A stretch of 64,000 nucleotides of DNA, taken from the NCBI RefSeq assembly GCF_047663525.1, contig NC_092605.1:4216001-4280000 (forward strand). Direction: 5' to 3'. The notes beneath the pieces are model-generated. The model was not told the DNA's origin and did no database searches. It was given only the letters and a program-made list of their open reading frames with translations. The first letter of the stretch is position 1, and each line of letters opens with the position of its first letter. Positions 25,080-37,232 of the stretch are shown here, piece after piece. A program made the position numbers and the translations under genes. The DNA is from Anas platyrhynchos (lineage: Eukaryota; Chordata; Aves; Anseriformes; Anatidae).

Positions 25080-25440
25080 GGGAACTGTGAGTACAGAGAG
25101 AGACGGCCCTGCCCTGAAGAGATTACAGTCTCAATCAGATAATACGCTGCAAATTACACATGGTGAAGCACAGACCTCAGACAAGCTGAATGGGGAAGAG
25201 GCTTGGTTTGGGAAGGAAATGAGGAAAAGTAAGTTTTAAGGAAGACTTTGAAGGAAAACAGAGAGTAAAATTGATGGAAAAAAAAAAAAAAAAACTAGGA
25301 ATTTCAGAGAATAAGATATGAGAATGAAACGGAAAGCCTTAATTTCACTGATTTTGGGTGAGTAAGCTGTTCCAAATACTGAATTCTTAAATCTAGAGAG
25401 AGAGCAAGAAATGGTGGGCCCCAGTGCCACCAGCAGCTTC
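25080..25440 (+). repeat. Probable ancient amniote interspersed repeat
   Basis: The blocks GGCCCTGCCCTGAAGAGATT then ACAGTCT near 25105, and TTTTAAGGAAGACTTTGAAGG near 25233, resemble in order an old dispersed repeat common in reptile and mammal genomes, where TGCCCTGAAGAGCTTACAGT and AAGGAGGATTTGAAGG occur. I cannot assign the family with certainty. A 17-A run at 25278-25294 interrupts it. Confidence 0.4.
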
Positions 25441-27639
25441 ACTTACCTCCCCCAGCTCCTGCCACGAGACGCGCTCAGAGCCAGCAGTGCAGCCTCAGAG
25501 GAGCTGGGATGGATGCCTGTAAGGGCCAAGCAGCTCTACCACACAATGCTTACACTTCTCTTCTGTTAATTGGGGTAACAGACTACCTCCCATAGCTCAT
25601 CAAGGCTCTGCCTTCATTTGTAGACTCAGCTGAGCAGGAGTAAGGGCAGCAGGTGCAGTACTGCGTCGTAGCAAGGATGGTGTCGGATGGAAGCGAGGCA
25701 AGGGCAGGGAGAGGGGACATCATTTATTAGGTCAGCTGGCATACTTGGAAAACTAGACATGCTTTCAGGCACATAAGGCTTCCTTAGGTCTGAAATAGAA
25801 GCAATAACCTTAGAGCTAAATACAGGTTGAGAATAATTGTTCCGAGTTAGACTTCATTATATTAACGAATTAGGCAATTTGAGGGAAAGGATGATTGGTT
25901 CTTGTTGATCAAAGGGAGGATACTAGCCAGAGGACAGCTGATAATGTCATTCATGGCACAAAGAGAGGGTGAGAGAGACGGGAATAATTACTGCCTAGGG
26001 ATGGCTGGTGCTAGCAAAAATTATAATGTGATATGCAATCAATATCTGTGTGATTTTTATATCCTAGAGTCAGGAATTTTAGCACTCAGATTGTCTTTTG
26101 AAGAAATTTTGGAGACCTTCCTTAAAGGTCAGGATTGAGAGGTCAGAGATGGTGTGGCTGATCTCTGCGCATTTGTCTTTTGTCAGTTTGTATGAGTTAA
26201 ATTGGGTTAGTTGCCTTTGGTTGTTGCCACTGCCAACTGTGAAATCTGTAATGCAAACTGCACATCAGCACCAGAGAGGCAGAAAACAGGAGGGCAGTGG
26301 TGGTCTCAGTCATTCTGTATCGCTTAGAAATCTGATTCAATTCAGCAGCTGTGGTTAAATGCCAACACTCGTGAGTTCACATCTATCCCTGTTTCCTGTG
26401 AAGTACCAGTCCTTAGGAACCTGTGATATCCTATGGATCTAAATTTTCACCTAAAAATTAAGTTCTCAGTAGTCTTGTGGAGAAAAGCTAGAAAGTTCTG
26501 AAACTGATTTAAATGTATACCCAGAAAATAAATTAATACGATGCAAGGTTGATTATTATTTATAGCTATCTCATAATTTCTAAAATATTCTTGTAGGCCT
26601 GAATCAAGTGATTTGGTTTGACAATACAGAAACAAGGACAGCACTGTAACAGTCTAGAAGACATAAATAGTGAACATCATTATGTGTTACTAAAAAATGA
26701 AAAATCAATCATTCTTAAGTAAAATATGCCCTGTGTCTCAAAGCAGTTCATAAATATAACATGAGATTCACATATTATCTGCAAATTAGGTAACTGCCCC
26801 AGGTGTTAATATTTTTCACTGTAGTTAGGAATTGTGCACTCTTCCCACTAAATTTCCCACTAAATTGCCAAACGGAGTTGCTATATGTACCTGGCCAAAC
26901 TTGAGAGATACAGACAGACTGGGAACCTGTTGACTTCAGAAATATGGTGCAGTTATCTACAGCATCCAAGACTCAGCAGGGAGTTAAAAGCTCAAGTATA
27001 GGCTCAAAAATACAGAAACCACTTCTGGAAAGGCTGAAACTATCTGCTGAAAACTGCACAGACAGTTCATAGCACAGCCAGAGGCAAAACCTTGTAGCCC
27101 TGCCTCTGTGCTCATACACAGGATGCTTAATATTATGGTCTAATGAAAATCAAAGGGGAATTTGTTTTAGTTTGTAAAATCTGTATGCAAGTCTAATTTT
27201 GACCAGCAGCAACTTCAGTGAGTAGGCTGGTGTAAAATTTTCACATGATTTGTACTGGAGGAATATATACTTCTATATCTATAGAAACACCCACAGAAAT
27301 TCTTTTAAAGAATCACAATAGTCGGTATGTGAGATCTCACTGTTCTGGAGGCTTTCTGCTCCATTGGCGGATGAATCAGACTCTATAGCATGGACAATGA
27401 GAATTAAGTGCTTTACTTTTATATGCATGCCTTATTTTATTATTATAAAATGTAAAGGTCATGTAATATACGTTAACTGAATTGTACTATGGAGAAGACT
27501 CTCAGAGGCCACAGCAACTGAAGGCAGTAAAAGGAGGGAACGATAGGTCAGCCTCAGATGTTCCTGTGGCACAGACAAATTGGATAAGTTCCTTATTGAC
27601 AGCAATAGCCAGCTAATGTCTAACACCGGAATTTCAGTG
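25441..27639. other. Intergenic between WFIKKN2 and TOB1, part 4
   Basis: AT-rich and gene-free as far as I can see. A small tandem duplication of TTTCCCACTAAA sits near 26840-26865. No mobile element is recognisable. Confidence 0.5.
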
Positions 27640-27763
27640 GAGCCAGAGGAGGAAACCAACAGAGAAAAGGGCAGTGACTTGCCCAGAGTCAGAGCTGAAA
27701 TGCGGGGTGCCCGAGTTGTCATCTGTTGTCCCATGTTCTCCGCTAAGCTGCCACCTCTCGTTT
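27640..27763 (+). mobile_element. MIR/CORE-SINE-like relic
   Basis: The order GAGGAGGAAACC, then CAGTGACTTGCCCAGAGTC, then AGAGCTGAAATGCGGGGTG, then CATGTTCTCCGCTAAGCTGC follows the 3' half of MIR-type SINEs (GAGGAAACTGAG, AGTGACTTGCCCAAGGTC, AGAGCTGGGATTCGAACC, CATGCTCT-AACCACTA). It is diverged and fragmentary. Such elements predate the split of birds and mammals and are scarce in birds. Confidence 0.55.
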
Positions 27764-30700
27764 CCGTCAACATGACTAAAAACTCCCAGGCTGTTGCACT
27801 GCTGAGTGAGGCTGCCCAAGCAGCAAATTCACCCCGTTTCATAAGACTGTGATCATCTACTGTAATTCTTAGCTGTATTCTTTACGCTGTCTGTCGAGAT
27901 AAAGCGAAGTCAAGTAAGGCCCGGCCTACACATGGCGGAGGGCTAGGGAACCTCTGGGTGGCCAGGGCCTCATGTGCTGATGTTTGCCATCACACAGCAG
28001 TTCCTGGCATTGCTATGTGACAGAGCACAGAGTAATTTAAGAGATGAGATCAGAGAGAAGTAGAGCCTGGCTGAAAAGAGTAACGACATGAAAGCCTGGC
28101 GCAGCAAAGTAGCGAGGCAGCAAACAACCGGAGCGGTGTGCCAGCCAGTCCTTCTGAGGGTGCTGTGGGAGAGGCAGAAAAGACAAAGGAAGGAGTTATG
28201 AGTACAGCAGGCAATTAATATATTCTGCCAAGGAAAAAAGGTGGATTTCCAGAGTTGTTTTTAATTGCATTAGCCAGTCCTGGTGAAATAACCATCTCAA
28301 AGAAGCTCGCCAAGGCACTGAACAGTAATTAAGGCACTACGTTCCCAGAGTCCTCTTTTGTTTTATGCTGTGGGTAATCTTCAAGCTAAGGGGAAAAGGG
28401 AAAGCAGCTCAACGAGCTCCAAGAGGGCACGGAGCTGACAGACTGTTTAAATGTAATGGTGTCTCGGCTCTCAGAGGAGGAGAGGATCTCCAATTTCAGG
28501 CCTCTGAAGTGCTAAATTATCAAATGAAAACTACAGCGAGTTCCACCAAACTCGCATCCATCAATATTACGGATTGTTTTTAACAAACAAAAGATGACAG
28601 AATAAAGGATGGGGGTTGAGGGATGTCTGCGTTGTATGCCAAGGTTTTTCTAAAAATATTTTACACCTGCTATTCGTTCCGCACACTGATCATATTTTGT
28701 CTGTGAGGTAAAGAACGCGCAGTGCCAAAGGGAATGTGGTTTATGTTCCCAAGTCCTAATGCTTTTTCCCTTCTGCAAGGCAAAACTCCTTACTACCTCC
28801 ACTAAAATCAAGCCAAGAGGACAAAAGTCATACACACACTGCCACGGTAACAGTTTAACCATTCCTCTCACTGATCTTTGGAAACAATCCCTTCAGCAGG
28901 ATTTTACAGCTCTGGCACTTCGATTTAGCAAACTTTTTATGCAGCTCATGAGAGGAATGCAGCCAACTCTGTACACTCAATTTAAATCAACTTGCTGATG
29001 ATATAAAAAAGAATGCTGAACCGTCGGTTTGCTTCATCTGCTCCAAAACTACCAACACAAACTGAGGTCTTTTTTAGTGAAACGTTAATAGAACAGTCTG
29101 GGGCATCAGATCAGTAAACGAACTCTGTTTTGATCCCATGCTGGTTGAAAGAGCTGATTTAACAGCTAGTTGTTTGGTTACTTACGTTTCAGAAATGCAG
29201 TGGGACTGTTTGCCAGTACCAGGCTGTTGCACGTTGCAGTACAGGGGGAGCACGGAGTGATGCCAGCTGGGCATGTGGTTGTGCTGGACGATCAGCTGCC
29301 ATGTTCAGCTGTAGCAAGATGGTATATATGGTGTTTCAGAGCTTCCTGATTTTGCATGGTGAAGAGCAGAGATGGGTCTTTCTGTGGCTTGAGCCTAGTC
29401 TTCAATTTGTGTAAGTCATGGTAGCTTAGTTGACGCTGAAAGAACTACAGAAACTTGTACTCACCAAGAGTGCGATGCCAGGCCAGCCTGCGTCCACTGG
29501 GTTCACAGCTGCAGCATGGACCTTTGAGAACATGATGTGGCAATGAAGCACAAAGTGTTGTAAACTACCCATTAGCTGTCTCCCCTTTGAGAAAATAATC
29601 AGATCAATTTAATTTTGGCTACTAGATTCCCGGGGTCAAGAGTAAGGCCTGCCATGTATCCACAGAACAAACGCACAGCCCGTACCGCTGCTTTTGAAAC
29701 CTCCCTGCTCTGATGTGCCAAGAAGCCTCTGAACTCAATTTCACAGATCCCAGATTACAATTTTCAAAAGTAATCAACTTGTACTGAATTGAGTCAGCCT
29801 TACAGATTAAAGTGCTACCATCACTTATCAATTTCTGAACCAATGACTGAACACTAACCTTGTTTTAATGTAGCACGATCATTTAAACAATCTTACATTT
29901 AAAAGCAAATTAGTGTAACCTTCAGTATAGTCATAACATTCATTGTCTTCCTAGGTAGGCATGGCTTAGCTCTGTCAAATTCTATAAATCTGGCAAACAA
30001 TCATTACTTTTTAGGTTTTATGCTCATTTTGTTTAATCCTAACTGTAGAAAAAGAGAATGGGTACTTTTTTTTTTTTTATTAAACTAACCATGCAGTGGA
30101 AAACTGATGAGTATTGATTTTGACATTTTCTAAAAGCAGAAGAAATACCTCAAAAATATAACTTTATATCTTTTAAAAGATCTATATAAAAATACAGGTT
30201 TAAGCAAGAAATACTGGAGGAGATGGATATGCTACAGTAGATGTGGACCTCAGAGACTGCCACTAGTTTGTCATAGCAATTCTAATTTCTTTAACACTAC
30301 GAATTTATGCTAACACAACTGAATTTGGTTATGGGTCAGAAGTTAAGCATTAACACCAATCCATTGCTATTTCAGACATTTAAAGGTTATATTTTTTTTA
30401 AATTTGTGTTTGGTCGGAGGCCTTGAATGAAGAGACAGGATGCACTAAACATCATGGAGGGGGATGCATAGTTAGGGTTTTACCCTTTTCTTCACTGTCA
30501 ATAAAAGATGTCTTTTGAGGTTTAACTTACACCAGCAAATTTAAGGAAGTAAATTGCATGTTCACAACAGAAAATACAAAAGAACTTGCACAACTGAGCA
30601 AATGCTTCCTTTTTTCACCTTCGCTCCATTTAGGCCCTTTGTCTCAAAGCAAATGTATTTACCTGAGAGCAGGGCTGCAAGAACAGAAAGCTGGGCACGT

Positions 30701-32794
30701 GCACATTAAATGAGATTGACTTGGCACTCATTTAAAACAGAATATTGCAACATCAATGTTTGATCTAACAAATTCAGCCCTAAGCTTTAATAAAAGATAA
30801 ATAAGTGGATGTAGTAGACTGAACAGAAAACAATAAAATCTTTAACTTCTAATAAGGAGTAAGAGAACAGATTAAAAATATTCTCATTTGCATTCTTCAA
30901 CTGCAAGCTTGCTCTCCAGATTGTCTCCTTGAAAAGCACCATGAACAACCTATGAACAACAGAAACCTGCTTACTAAAATCTTTATATTAAAAGCTGCTG
31001 CATGTAGACACCCACCAAAAAAATAAAATAATAAAAACCACCTGTGTTTCCAGACTGCCTTTCAAGGCAATGACTGCCTTTTATTGTAGAGTTGGTTATG
31101 GTGAAAGTGAACAAATCAGAATGGAAAGAAGGTAGTACTGCTGGATGACCTTTAAAACAAATGATCTTAGCTCAGATCACAGGAACACTGAAAACAGTCT
31201 CTGCTATCAAAGCTGCTGAACCTCCTAGGCAGTTTAGTTATTATATTGTAAATGCTAATTATAGTAAGTCTTAAAGTCTAGACATAAAGATAGAAATAAT
31301 ACACAAATCATTCTCCATGTTTCAGTAATTATGACATATGTATGTATTTTAGACACCGTTCAGTGGCTTGTCCCTTTTAGAAGCAAAATCACCCACTCAA
31401 AATTAGTGAAACACTCCTAAGCATGGTTCTGTCCACTGATGTGCTGTTAGTGGAAAGATAAACCAGATGGCAAACTCAATAAAAAGCAGCCAGTTAAATA
31501 CAAACAGATGAATGCCTAAAAAAATATTCACTCCATTATTGCTTTTGAATTGGTTGTCATGGCATTAGAAATTGATAGCATTGTCAGCCTCCCATCTCCA
31601 ACCCACCCCTTTGCTAGAGCAATGCTTCGTCACAGCTGCACCCTGCCCGAAGACCTCACAGCAGCGTTGCAGACCATGCTTGTCCTTGCTTACAGCACGA
31701 GGCTATTTCCAACAAGTTGCTGCTCTTCTCGCACCAGACTGGGTTTTTAAGCGTGGCATGGTGCTGCTGGTGGGCAAGTTTACACCTTTTATAAAACCAA
31801 GTGCATCAGGCAGGCCAAGACTGATTTTGTCTCAAATGCCTGTTTCAGAACAGTAACGTTTGGATAATTTTAATACTGTACTCCTTTAGTAGCTTCTAAT
31901 TCACCATTATGAGCCAAAAGACAATCCACTTAGCATGCATCTCCTCTTTGTACAACCAGAGCTAGGAAGGAAAATGAATTGCTGTTTTAGAGCTCAGGAT
32001 TAAATAAGCAAGTTTCTCTTCCCCATGACAACATCCATTAGCAAGGAACACTATTTGTCAAAAGCACAGAAAAAAAGTAAGGGATTCAACTTCAAAATAG
32101 CCATGGAAAAGCTGAGTTATTTTGTCAGCTTCTGGAATCTGTCCTCCCACTCACATTCATGTTTTGAAAATCTATTAAGCTAAAATTGGTGAAATCCACT
32201 AGAATAAACACCTTAGATTGTCACATTGTAGTTGCATTACATTTCTCTCTTTAATAGAGCATATAAAATGGAAGTTTACAATGACTTTAGTAAACTGTAC
32301 ATCAGCACTTTTATTCAGCCTAGCTTCTGAGCTATTAATCCCTAATACAGAAACAAACGCTGATGCATTGGTCTAGGACCTCTCGAGATAATAGTTCCAA
32401 TCCGCTCTGATTACATGGACAGGGAATTTCACCGAATCACCTGAGTACCTTCTCGATACATCACATCACACGACAAGTCAACATTCGCACCGCTTGTAGT
32501 CTTAATTCTCAAGGGAAAAATAACGACGAACCTCCTGACTTCAGTAAGCTGCAGTTATGGAAAACAAGCGAACATTTGCTCAAGTAATTGTAGGCAAGCA
32601 TTTAATCAGGTTACGTGCTTTGTCAGAAGTATTTTAGGTAAGCAGCCCATTGTTGTGGTGCATCAATACAGCAACCCTTTCCATCGCTCCTTTGTGATGC
32701 ACTGAGTCAGACTTTTTTGCATCATTAGCACTGACAACACAAGAAGCGCAGCACTCTGATCTTCAGCAGAACAGTAAAAACAGACCACAACAGT
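27764..32794. other. Intergenic between WFIKKN2 and TOB1, part 5
   Basis: AT-rich sequence with no recognisable exon, RNA gene or mobile element. The + strand frames near 31550-31860 are short and without similarity I know. An AATAAA on the minus strand at 32310-32315 could serve as a distal poly(A) signal for TOB1, but no clear GT-rich element follows it. Confidence 0.5.
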
Positions 32795-32818
32795 CAATTA
32801 ATTTTAAAGAATTTTAAT
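32775..32818 (-). terminator. TOB1: Poly(A) signal of TOB1 (putative)
   Basis: On the minus strand ATTAAA (32818 to 32813) is followed about 20 bases later by TGTTGTGGTCTGTTTTTA, a clear GT/T-rich downstream element. Cleavage is expected near 32795, giving a 3' UTR of about 820 nt. Confidence 0.55.
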
Positions 32819-33615
32819 ACAAACTTAATATAAACTATTTCAGTCCCTCTTAACATGTAAGACACTGACTCAAAATACTTTTATACCTTTTTTCAAGTAT
32901 TGCACAATGTAGGTACAAAATTAATATTTACGATTACATTTTCTTCCATAATATATAGCAAAAATCTTTAAACTTTTAACAGAAAATACAATTTGTGTTT
33001 CTTTTGAAAAAAGCAAATATTTCGTACATTTTAATTCCACCACTAAGGAATATTCTGTACACAACTTTTTTAGAATTGATGTCTTTAAGATGGATATCTT
33101 ACAATTTCAGTAAAAAAAATACAACATGAAGCTGCTGCAGCTGTCACAGATCACTGTAGTAAAAAGATATAAATGCAATACCATGTTGTAGAAACAATAT
33201 ATATACTCTGATATTTTACAAACTTTGTACTAAATTAAATTATACAATTAGAAAAAGACCAATAAACCCACTTATTAGTGCCAATTTTTTGAAATATATA
33301 TACATATATGTTTGTGGACATATATATATATACACATGAAAAAAATCAGCCATGTCCTTGCTATATCTTAAATACTGTAAGAGGCCATATTTTGAGAGTA
33401 TATTTTCGTAATGTACATTTCAGTATAAAATAATTTTGTGCTTGGTTGGCAAATGAAAAAATGATGCATGTTGTATTTATCTAACCAAGCTTGAATGTAT
33501 TCATACTACAAGCCTTAAAAAAAATCTCAAGAGGTGGAAAAAAAGATACACCCTTGGGTACGTGCATTTTAACTTGTACAATAGTATTTACTTGTATGTC
33601 ACTTCTGTTTTATTT
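32795..33615 (-). other. TOB1: Predicted TOB1 3' UTR
   Basis: AT-rich trailer of the TOB1 mRNA. Recognisable sites on the minus strand: an 8-mer match to the miR-25/32/92 seed (GTGCAATA, 32907-32900); two Pumilio-type TGTATATA elements (33304-33297 and 33334-33327) inside alternating TA runs; and a CPEB-type TTTTAT (33430-33425). An AATAAA (33614-33609) lies almost directly after the stop codon. All sites are read from sequence only. Confidence 0.55.
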
Positions 33616-34596
33616 TTAGTTAGCCATAACTGGCTGGAATTGCTGGTTAGAATACTGCATGTTGTTTAAACTAAAATTCAAGCCATCCACAAAAGACTTC
33701 TCATTTAGACCTCCATAGGCTGCAAACATATCAAAGGCATTACTGTACTGGAGAGGACTGAGGTTAAGGGGGCTGTCACCAGGAAATATGCTACTGGTAC
33801 TACCTTGACCCTGCATGTTGGGGAAAATGAACTCCTTTGCGTTAGGAGAAAGGGCAGAAGTCTTCTGCTGTTGCTGTTGCTGCTGCTGCTGACTGCCTAA
33901 GCCAAGCCCGTAGAGAGAGTGCATGGAGGAGGAAAGGGCTTTCTGCTTCAACAGGTCATTGACATTCAAGCCAAGGTTGGTGGGAGAAGTGCGGGCGACC
34001 TTGTTGCTACGGCCGCTATTCTTCATTTTGGTCGAGCCAAACTTGGTGGCAGCAAATGTGGCAGTGGTGAAGGTTAAAGGCTGAGTGGAGCGGGGCATGA
34101 AAGTTGGGCTCACAGCAGCAGAGTGACCAAAGGGAGGAGAAGGAGAACTAGACACTGAAGATGCTGGGTCACTAATTGGCATGAACACCTGGGCCTCTGG
34201 GTTAAAGCTGTTCTTGATTTCCTTATCCAACTCACATCCATTTTCATTATCATCCACATAAAGCACTTTCACTGGTCCCTTTTCACCGATTTGGTATGAA
34301 ACCTCAAATGGGTCAATCCAAACACTAAGATCCTGAGGCAAGTTGCCACGAACATCATCAATGTCCAAACCACTCTCTTTGGATGCTTGTTCTATGACTG
34401 GGTCCACTTTCTCCCCTATATGTATACATCTAAACCCTGATCCTTTGTATGGCTTTTCTGGATACCAGTGCCCTTCATACTTCTTCTTGAGAAGTCTTTC
34501 AAGCTCTTCACCAAAAATGTTGACACGTCGTCTGGGAAGCTTATTGTACAAATATGAAATAATAAAATTGAGTGCTACTTGGATTTCAAGCTGCAT
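33616..34596 (-). CDS. TOB1: TOB1, antiproliferative BTG/TOB family adaptor
   Basis: A single uninterrupted coding region of 326 residues, as expected for the intronless TOB1 coding sequence; human TOB1 is about 345. Residues 1 to about 115 form the BTG/TOB (APRO) domain, which binds the CNOT7/CNOT8 deadenylases. It includes a basic RRR...LLKKKY segment (22-40) matching the reported nuclear localisation signal, and the [12 protein letters not shown] block. Two PAM2 motifs that bind poly(A)-binding protein follow: [12 protein letters not shown] at 131-142 and [13 protein letters not shown] near 249-261. Ser-Pro sites at 151, 153 and 163 correspond to ERK sites known in human TOB1. A run of nine Gln (236-244) occupies the region that in human is a longer Gln/Pro tract, which explains most of the length difference. 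The protein links CCR4-NOT to polyadenylated mRNA and restrains proliferation; BMP/SMAD repression is also described. Confidence 0.98.
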   Translation of the reverse strand: MQLEIQVALNFIISYLYNKLPRRRVNIFGEELERLLKKKYEGHWYPEKPYKGSGFRCIHIGEKVDPVIEQASKESGLDIDDVRGNLPQDLSVWIDPFEVSYQIGEKGPVKVLYVDDNENGCELDKEIKNSFNPEAQVFMPISDPASSVSSSPSPPFGHSAAVSPTFMPRSTQPLTFTTATFAATKFGSTKMKNSGRSNKVARTSPTNLGLNVNDLLKQKALSSSMHSLYGLGLGSQQQQQQQQQKTSALSPNAKEFIFPNMQGQGSTSSIFPGDSPLNLSPLQYSNAFDMFAAYGGLNEKSFVDGLNFSLNNMQYSNQQFQPVMAN

Positions 34597-34730
34597 AGCT
34601 GCTATGCCACAAAGGTTTGAGTCTGTTTCGAAACACGAAGAAAGTGTTCAAGATGCCACAGGGAAACAAAATTTCATTCAAAGTGCTGATTCTAGTAGAT
34701 TATTATCCTTCACCTTGAGTGTTCTTGTTC
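34597..34730 (-). other. TOB1: Predicted TOB1 5' UTR, exon 2 part
   Basis: Reading the minus strand from the probable acceptor TTTTGTTTTTTCTTAAAG (AG at 34732-34731), 134 bases of leader lead to the ATG at 34596. It holds an upstream ORF (34677-34648, nine codons then TGA, peptide MKFCFPVAS). The acceptor is the best pyrimidine-rich candidate nearby; no transcript confirms it. Confidence 0.5.
34648..34677 (-). other. Upstream ORF in TOB1 exon 2 leader
   Basis: ATG at 34677, nine codons, TGA ending at 34648, about 50 bases before the TOB1 ATG. The context at -3 is G (TTTGAATGA) with A at +4, moderate. Its role is untested. Confidence 0.35.
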
Positions 34731-36955
34731 CTTTAAGAAAAAACAAAAGCAAACACATCCAAATAAGGACAGCGTAAGCTCAAGCTCCAAGGCCTATTCT
34801 TTTAGCTTCACTTTTTGCATAAAATAGGTTCCTTTTTAAATGAAAAAAACAAACAAACAAAAAAAAAATTGCAAACTATTTATGTTCATGCCTGCAAAAG
34901 GTGAGGGTGTCAACTACATTCGGTGTGACTTACAAGCAGTACTGCAGAAGATGCACTAGGCATGTGTTTACATATACAGCATGGGGTATTTCAGAATCAC
35001 ATGAGCTTGCACTTTAGTTATTCACAAAGCAGCAAGTATAATTTTTAAGACATCACAGAACTGCCAGGCCTGTCAAGGGTTCAATTACCAACCCATATTT
35101 GGATGATTTATGGTACTCAGCTGCAAAATTTAGCGCTGGACTATTAGTTTAGCTTGAAAGGTCTTAAGTTCGAGGCTCATTTATCATTTTAAAGTTTGCA
35201 AACACATTGGTCACGCTGTAAGCTGCAGAAATATAAAAATATTCTCAGTTGCTTTAGAGGACTTCACCCAAATAACTAAAATTACGTTGCACTTATTTTA
35301 GGTCCAAGCCGACCATTCACATCAACTGGTGAAATTATGTTGTGAATTATGCTGCGCTGGCGAAATTACACTACGTGAAGAGAAAATGTCCGCTGTACAT
35401 ATATAACAATTCTGCCTTTCCTCGGAACAGCTAAAACGATAATGCAGTCAATGCATACAAAATAGATGCATGAACTTGCCGTCACAAGGGTGGCAATGAC
35501 TGCAAAAATGATTACAATAGATCAATTCCCTAATTTTTCTCTTTCTACTAATTATTCTATAGGTCAAATGTAATATATTAGCTAAATACATATTTTGTGT
35601 TGTCTATAGTCCAGATTTCAAAAAGTTACTTGAGCCAAGAAGGCTTTTCATAGGCAATTGTTTTTGCTGAGGCTTTCTCCTTCTCTAGGACTCCATTTTA
35701 TATTTAATATAAAATATGGTTGTCAGCCCTTCAAAGGACAAAAGGGAAATTAGCTATCTAAAGTTAAAGAAGGGACTAGAATCCAGTATTAGCACACACC
35801 CTGCTAATGAAAATCCTGCAATACCCTAATATAAGGTATTCATCCACGGGAGACACCTTTATATAAAAAGTTCCAGTGAAACAAAAAAAATATATTTTTG
35901 GCTCAAGTGAAAGGCTCAACAAGAATTTCAATTAAGGGTGTGCTTTTCTGCACTGCATCACCACGAACAAAATTCAGCGTAGCTGTCACTGAAGATTAAA
36001 GAAATCAAAGTCGGTAAAAATCCCATTTAAAAAAAAAAAAAAAGCTTTGTTATTTACATTGTTATTTCTTGCTCCGAATAATCTCCTTTTAAAGCCTGGA
36101 ACCCTATTTCCAAGCCACTTGCGCTCTCCCCAACATGGTATGGGAATAGTTTGTAAGATAAGGCGACCTTTAAACGTTTGCTGGATCAGCACTGGGTGGG
36201 GATAAGGAAAAGATCAAGGGCAAACAGAAGATATTTACAAAAGGGACACAATCAGCGCAGAAAAGCTGATTGGGTGGTTAAAAGGGGCATTTAAAAAATG
36301 ATTTATTAATCCATCTGTTTTGTTTCCCCGCCTCCGTGTCCTTTAGGAAAGAAATGATCCTTTCAAGGCGCGCCGGGCAGACACCATACATTTTTCTTAC
36401 GCCCCAAAACGGATCCAGGGCCACGAGCAGCTGATCAAACAAGCCAGCTCGGCCGTGCCCAACTTTTATTTTGCGGTGCTGCTGCTGCTGCTGCCGCCGT
36501 TTTTAATCTTCCCGAGACGGCTGCGGGCCCACCAAGCGCTCCGGGGCGTTACATAACGCGGCGGTTGGGGCTCTCCTCACGGCCCGGGGAGCTCCGGCAA
36601 ACCGAGGAGGAGGAGGAGGAGGAGGAAGGAGAGCGTCTGCAGGGCCCCGTGAGGGGACAAGCGGGGGGCACAAGGGGCGAGGAGGCCTCGAGCCCCCCCC
36701 CCGATGCCCCTCACACAGCAGGGGCCCAGCCGGCCCCAGGAGGCTCCGAGCCGTGCCCTCAGCCCCAGCCCCATTCCCTGTGGGGCTCCTTCTCCCTTTT
36801 TTTTTTTCCCCCAGCCCCTGTGGTGTGTCCCCCCCACACCCCCTTCCCGTCACGGTGGGGCCGTGCCCGCCTCAGCGCCCCCCCCCCCCCTCCGCCTCAA
36901 GGGCCGGGCGGTGGCTGCCGCGGCCCCCCCCCCGGCCTGAGGCGTTGGTACTCAC
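34731..36955 (-). other. TOB1: TOB1 intron 1 (predicted)
   Basis: About 2.2 kb between the donor CCCGG/GTGAGT (36955-36950) and the acceptor at 34731, all within untranslated sequence. The distal half is AT-rich. The promoter-proximal part, from about 36360, is GC-rich CpG-island sequence with a (GGA)n run near 36602-36630. No coding exon is seen. Confidence 0.6.
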
Positions 36956-37060
36956 CCGGGTGGGTGTGCGGGGTAGTGCAAACAGTCCCGGCGGGGGTGT
37001 GAGTGCTGGAAGGGTGCGGGGGTGCTGGGGTTGAGGGGGGGGCTGGGTGGGGGGTGCGGC

Positions 37061-37084
37061 TCAGCACCCGGCCCCCATCATCAT
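37061..37084 (-). other. Upstream ORF in TOB1 exon 1 with three tandem ATGs
   Basis: Three consecutive ATG codons from 37084 are followed by GGG GCC GGG TGC and TGA. The third ATG has A at -3 and G at +4, an optimal context, so ribosomes reaching it should often initiate. Its presence in mature mRNA depends on exon 1 being used. Confidence 0.4.
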
Positions 37085-37135
37085 CTCGCCGAACTGAGCC
37101 GGCTCCCGCAGGATGGGAGGGGAAAGGAAAGAAGA

Positions 37136-37232
37136 AGATTGAAAAAAAGAAAGAAAAAAAAATAAAAAAAAAGGGAGGGGGAGGGTTGGAAAAAAAAAGG
37201 GGGGGGAGGGAAAGGGGGGGAGGGCTGCGCTG
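37136..37232 (-). repeat. Polypurine/polypyrimidine tract in TOB1 exon 1
   Basis: The + strand is almost pure A/G: A-rich from about 37136 to 37172, then alternating G and A runs to about 37232. It has repeated runs of three or more G, so the + (template) strand could form G-quadruplexes and the RNA carries long C/U runs. Confidence 0.8.

Noticed and set aside
34343-34777. 144-codon + strand frame over the TOB1 start
   Set aside because: It is antisense to the conserved BTG domain and has no similarity I know.
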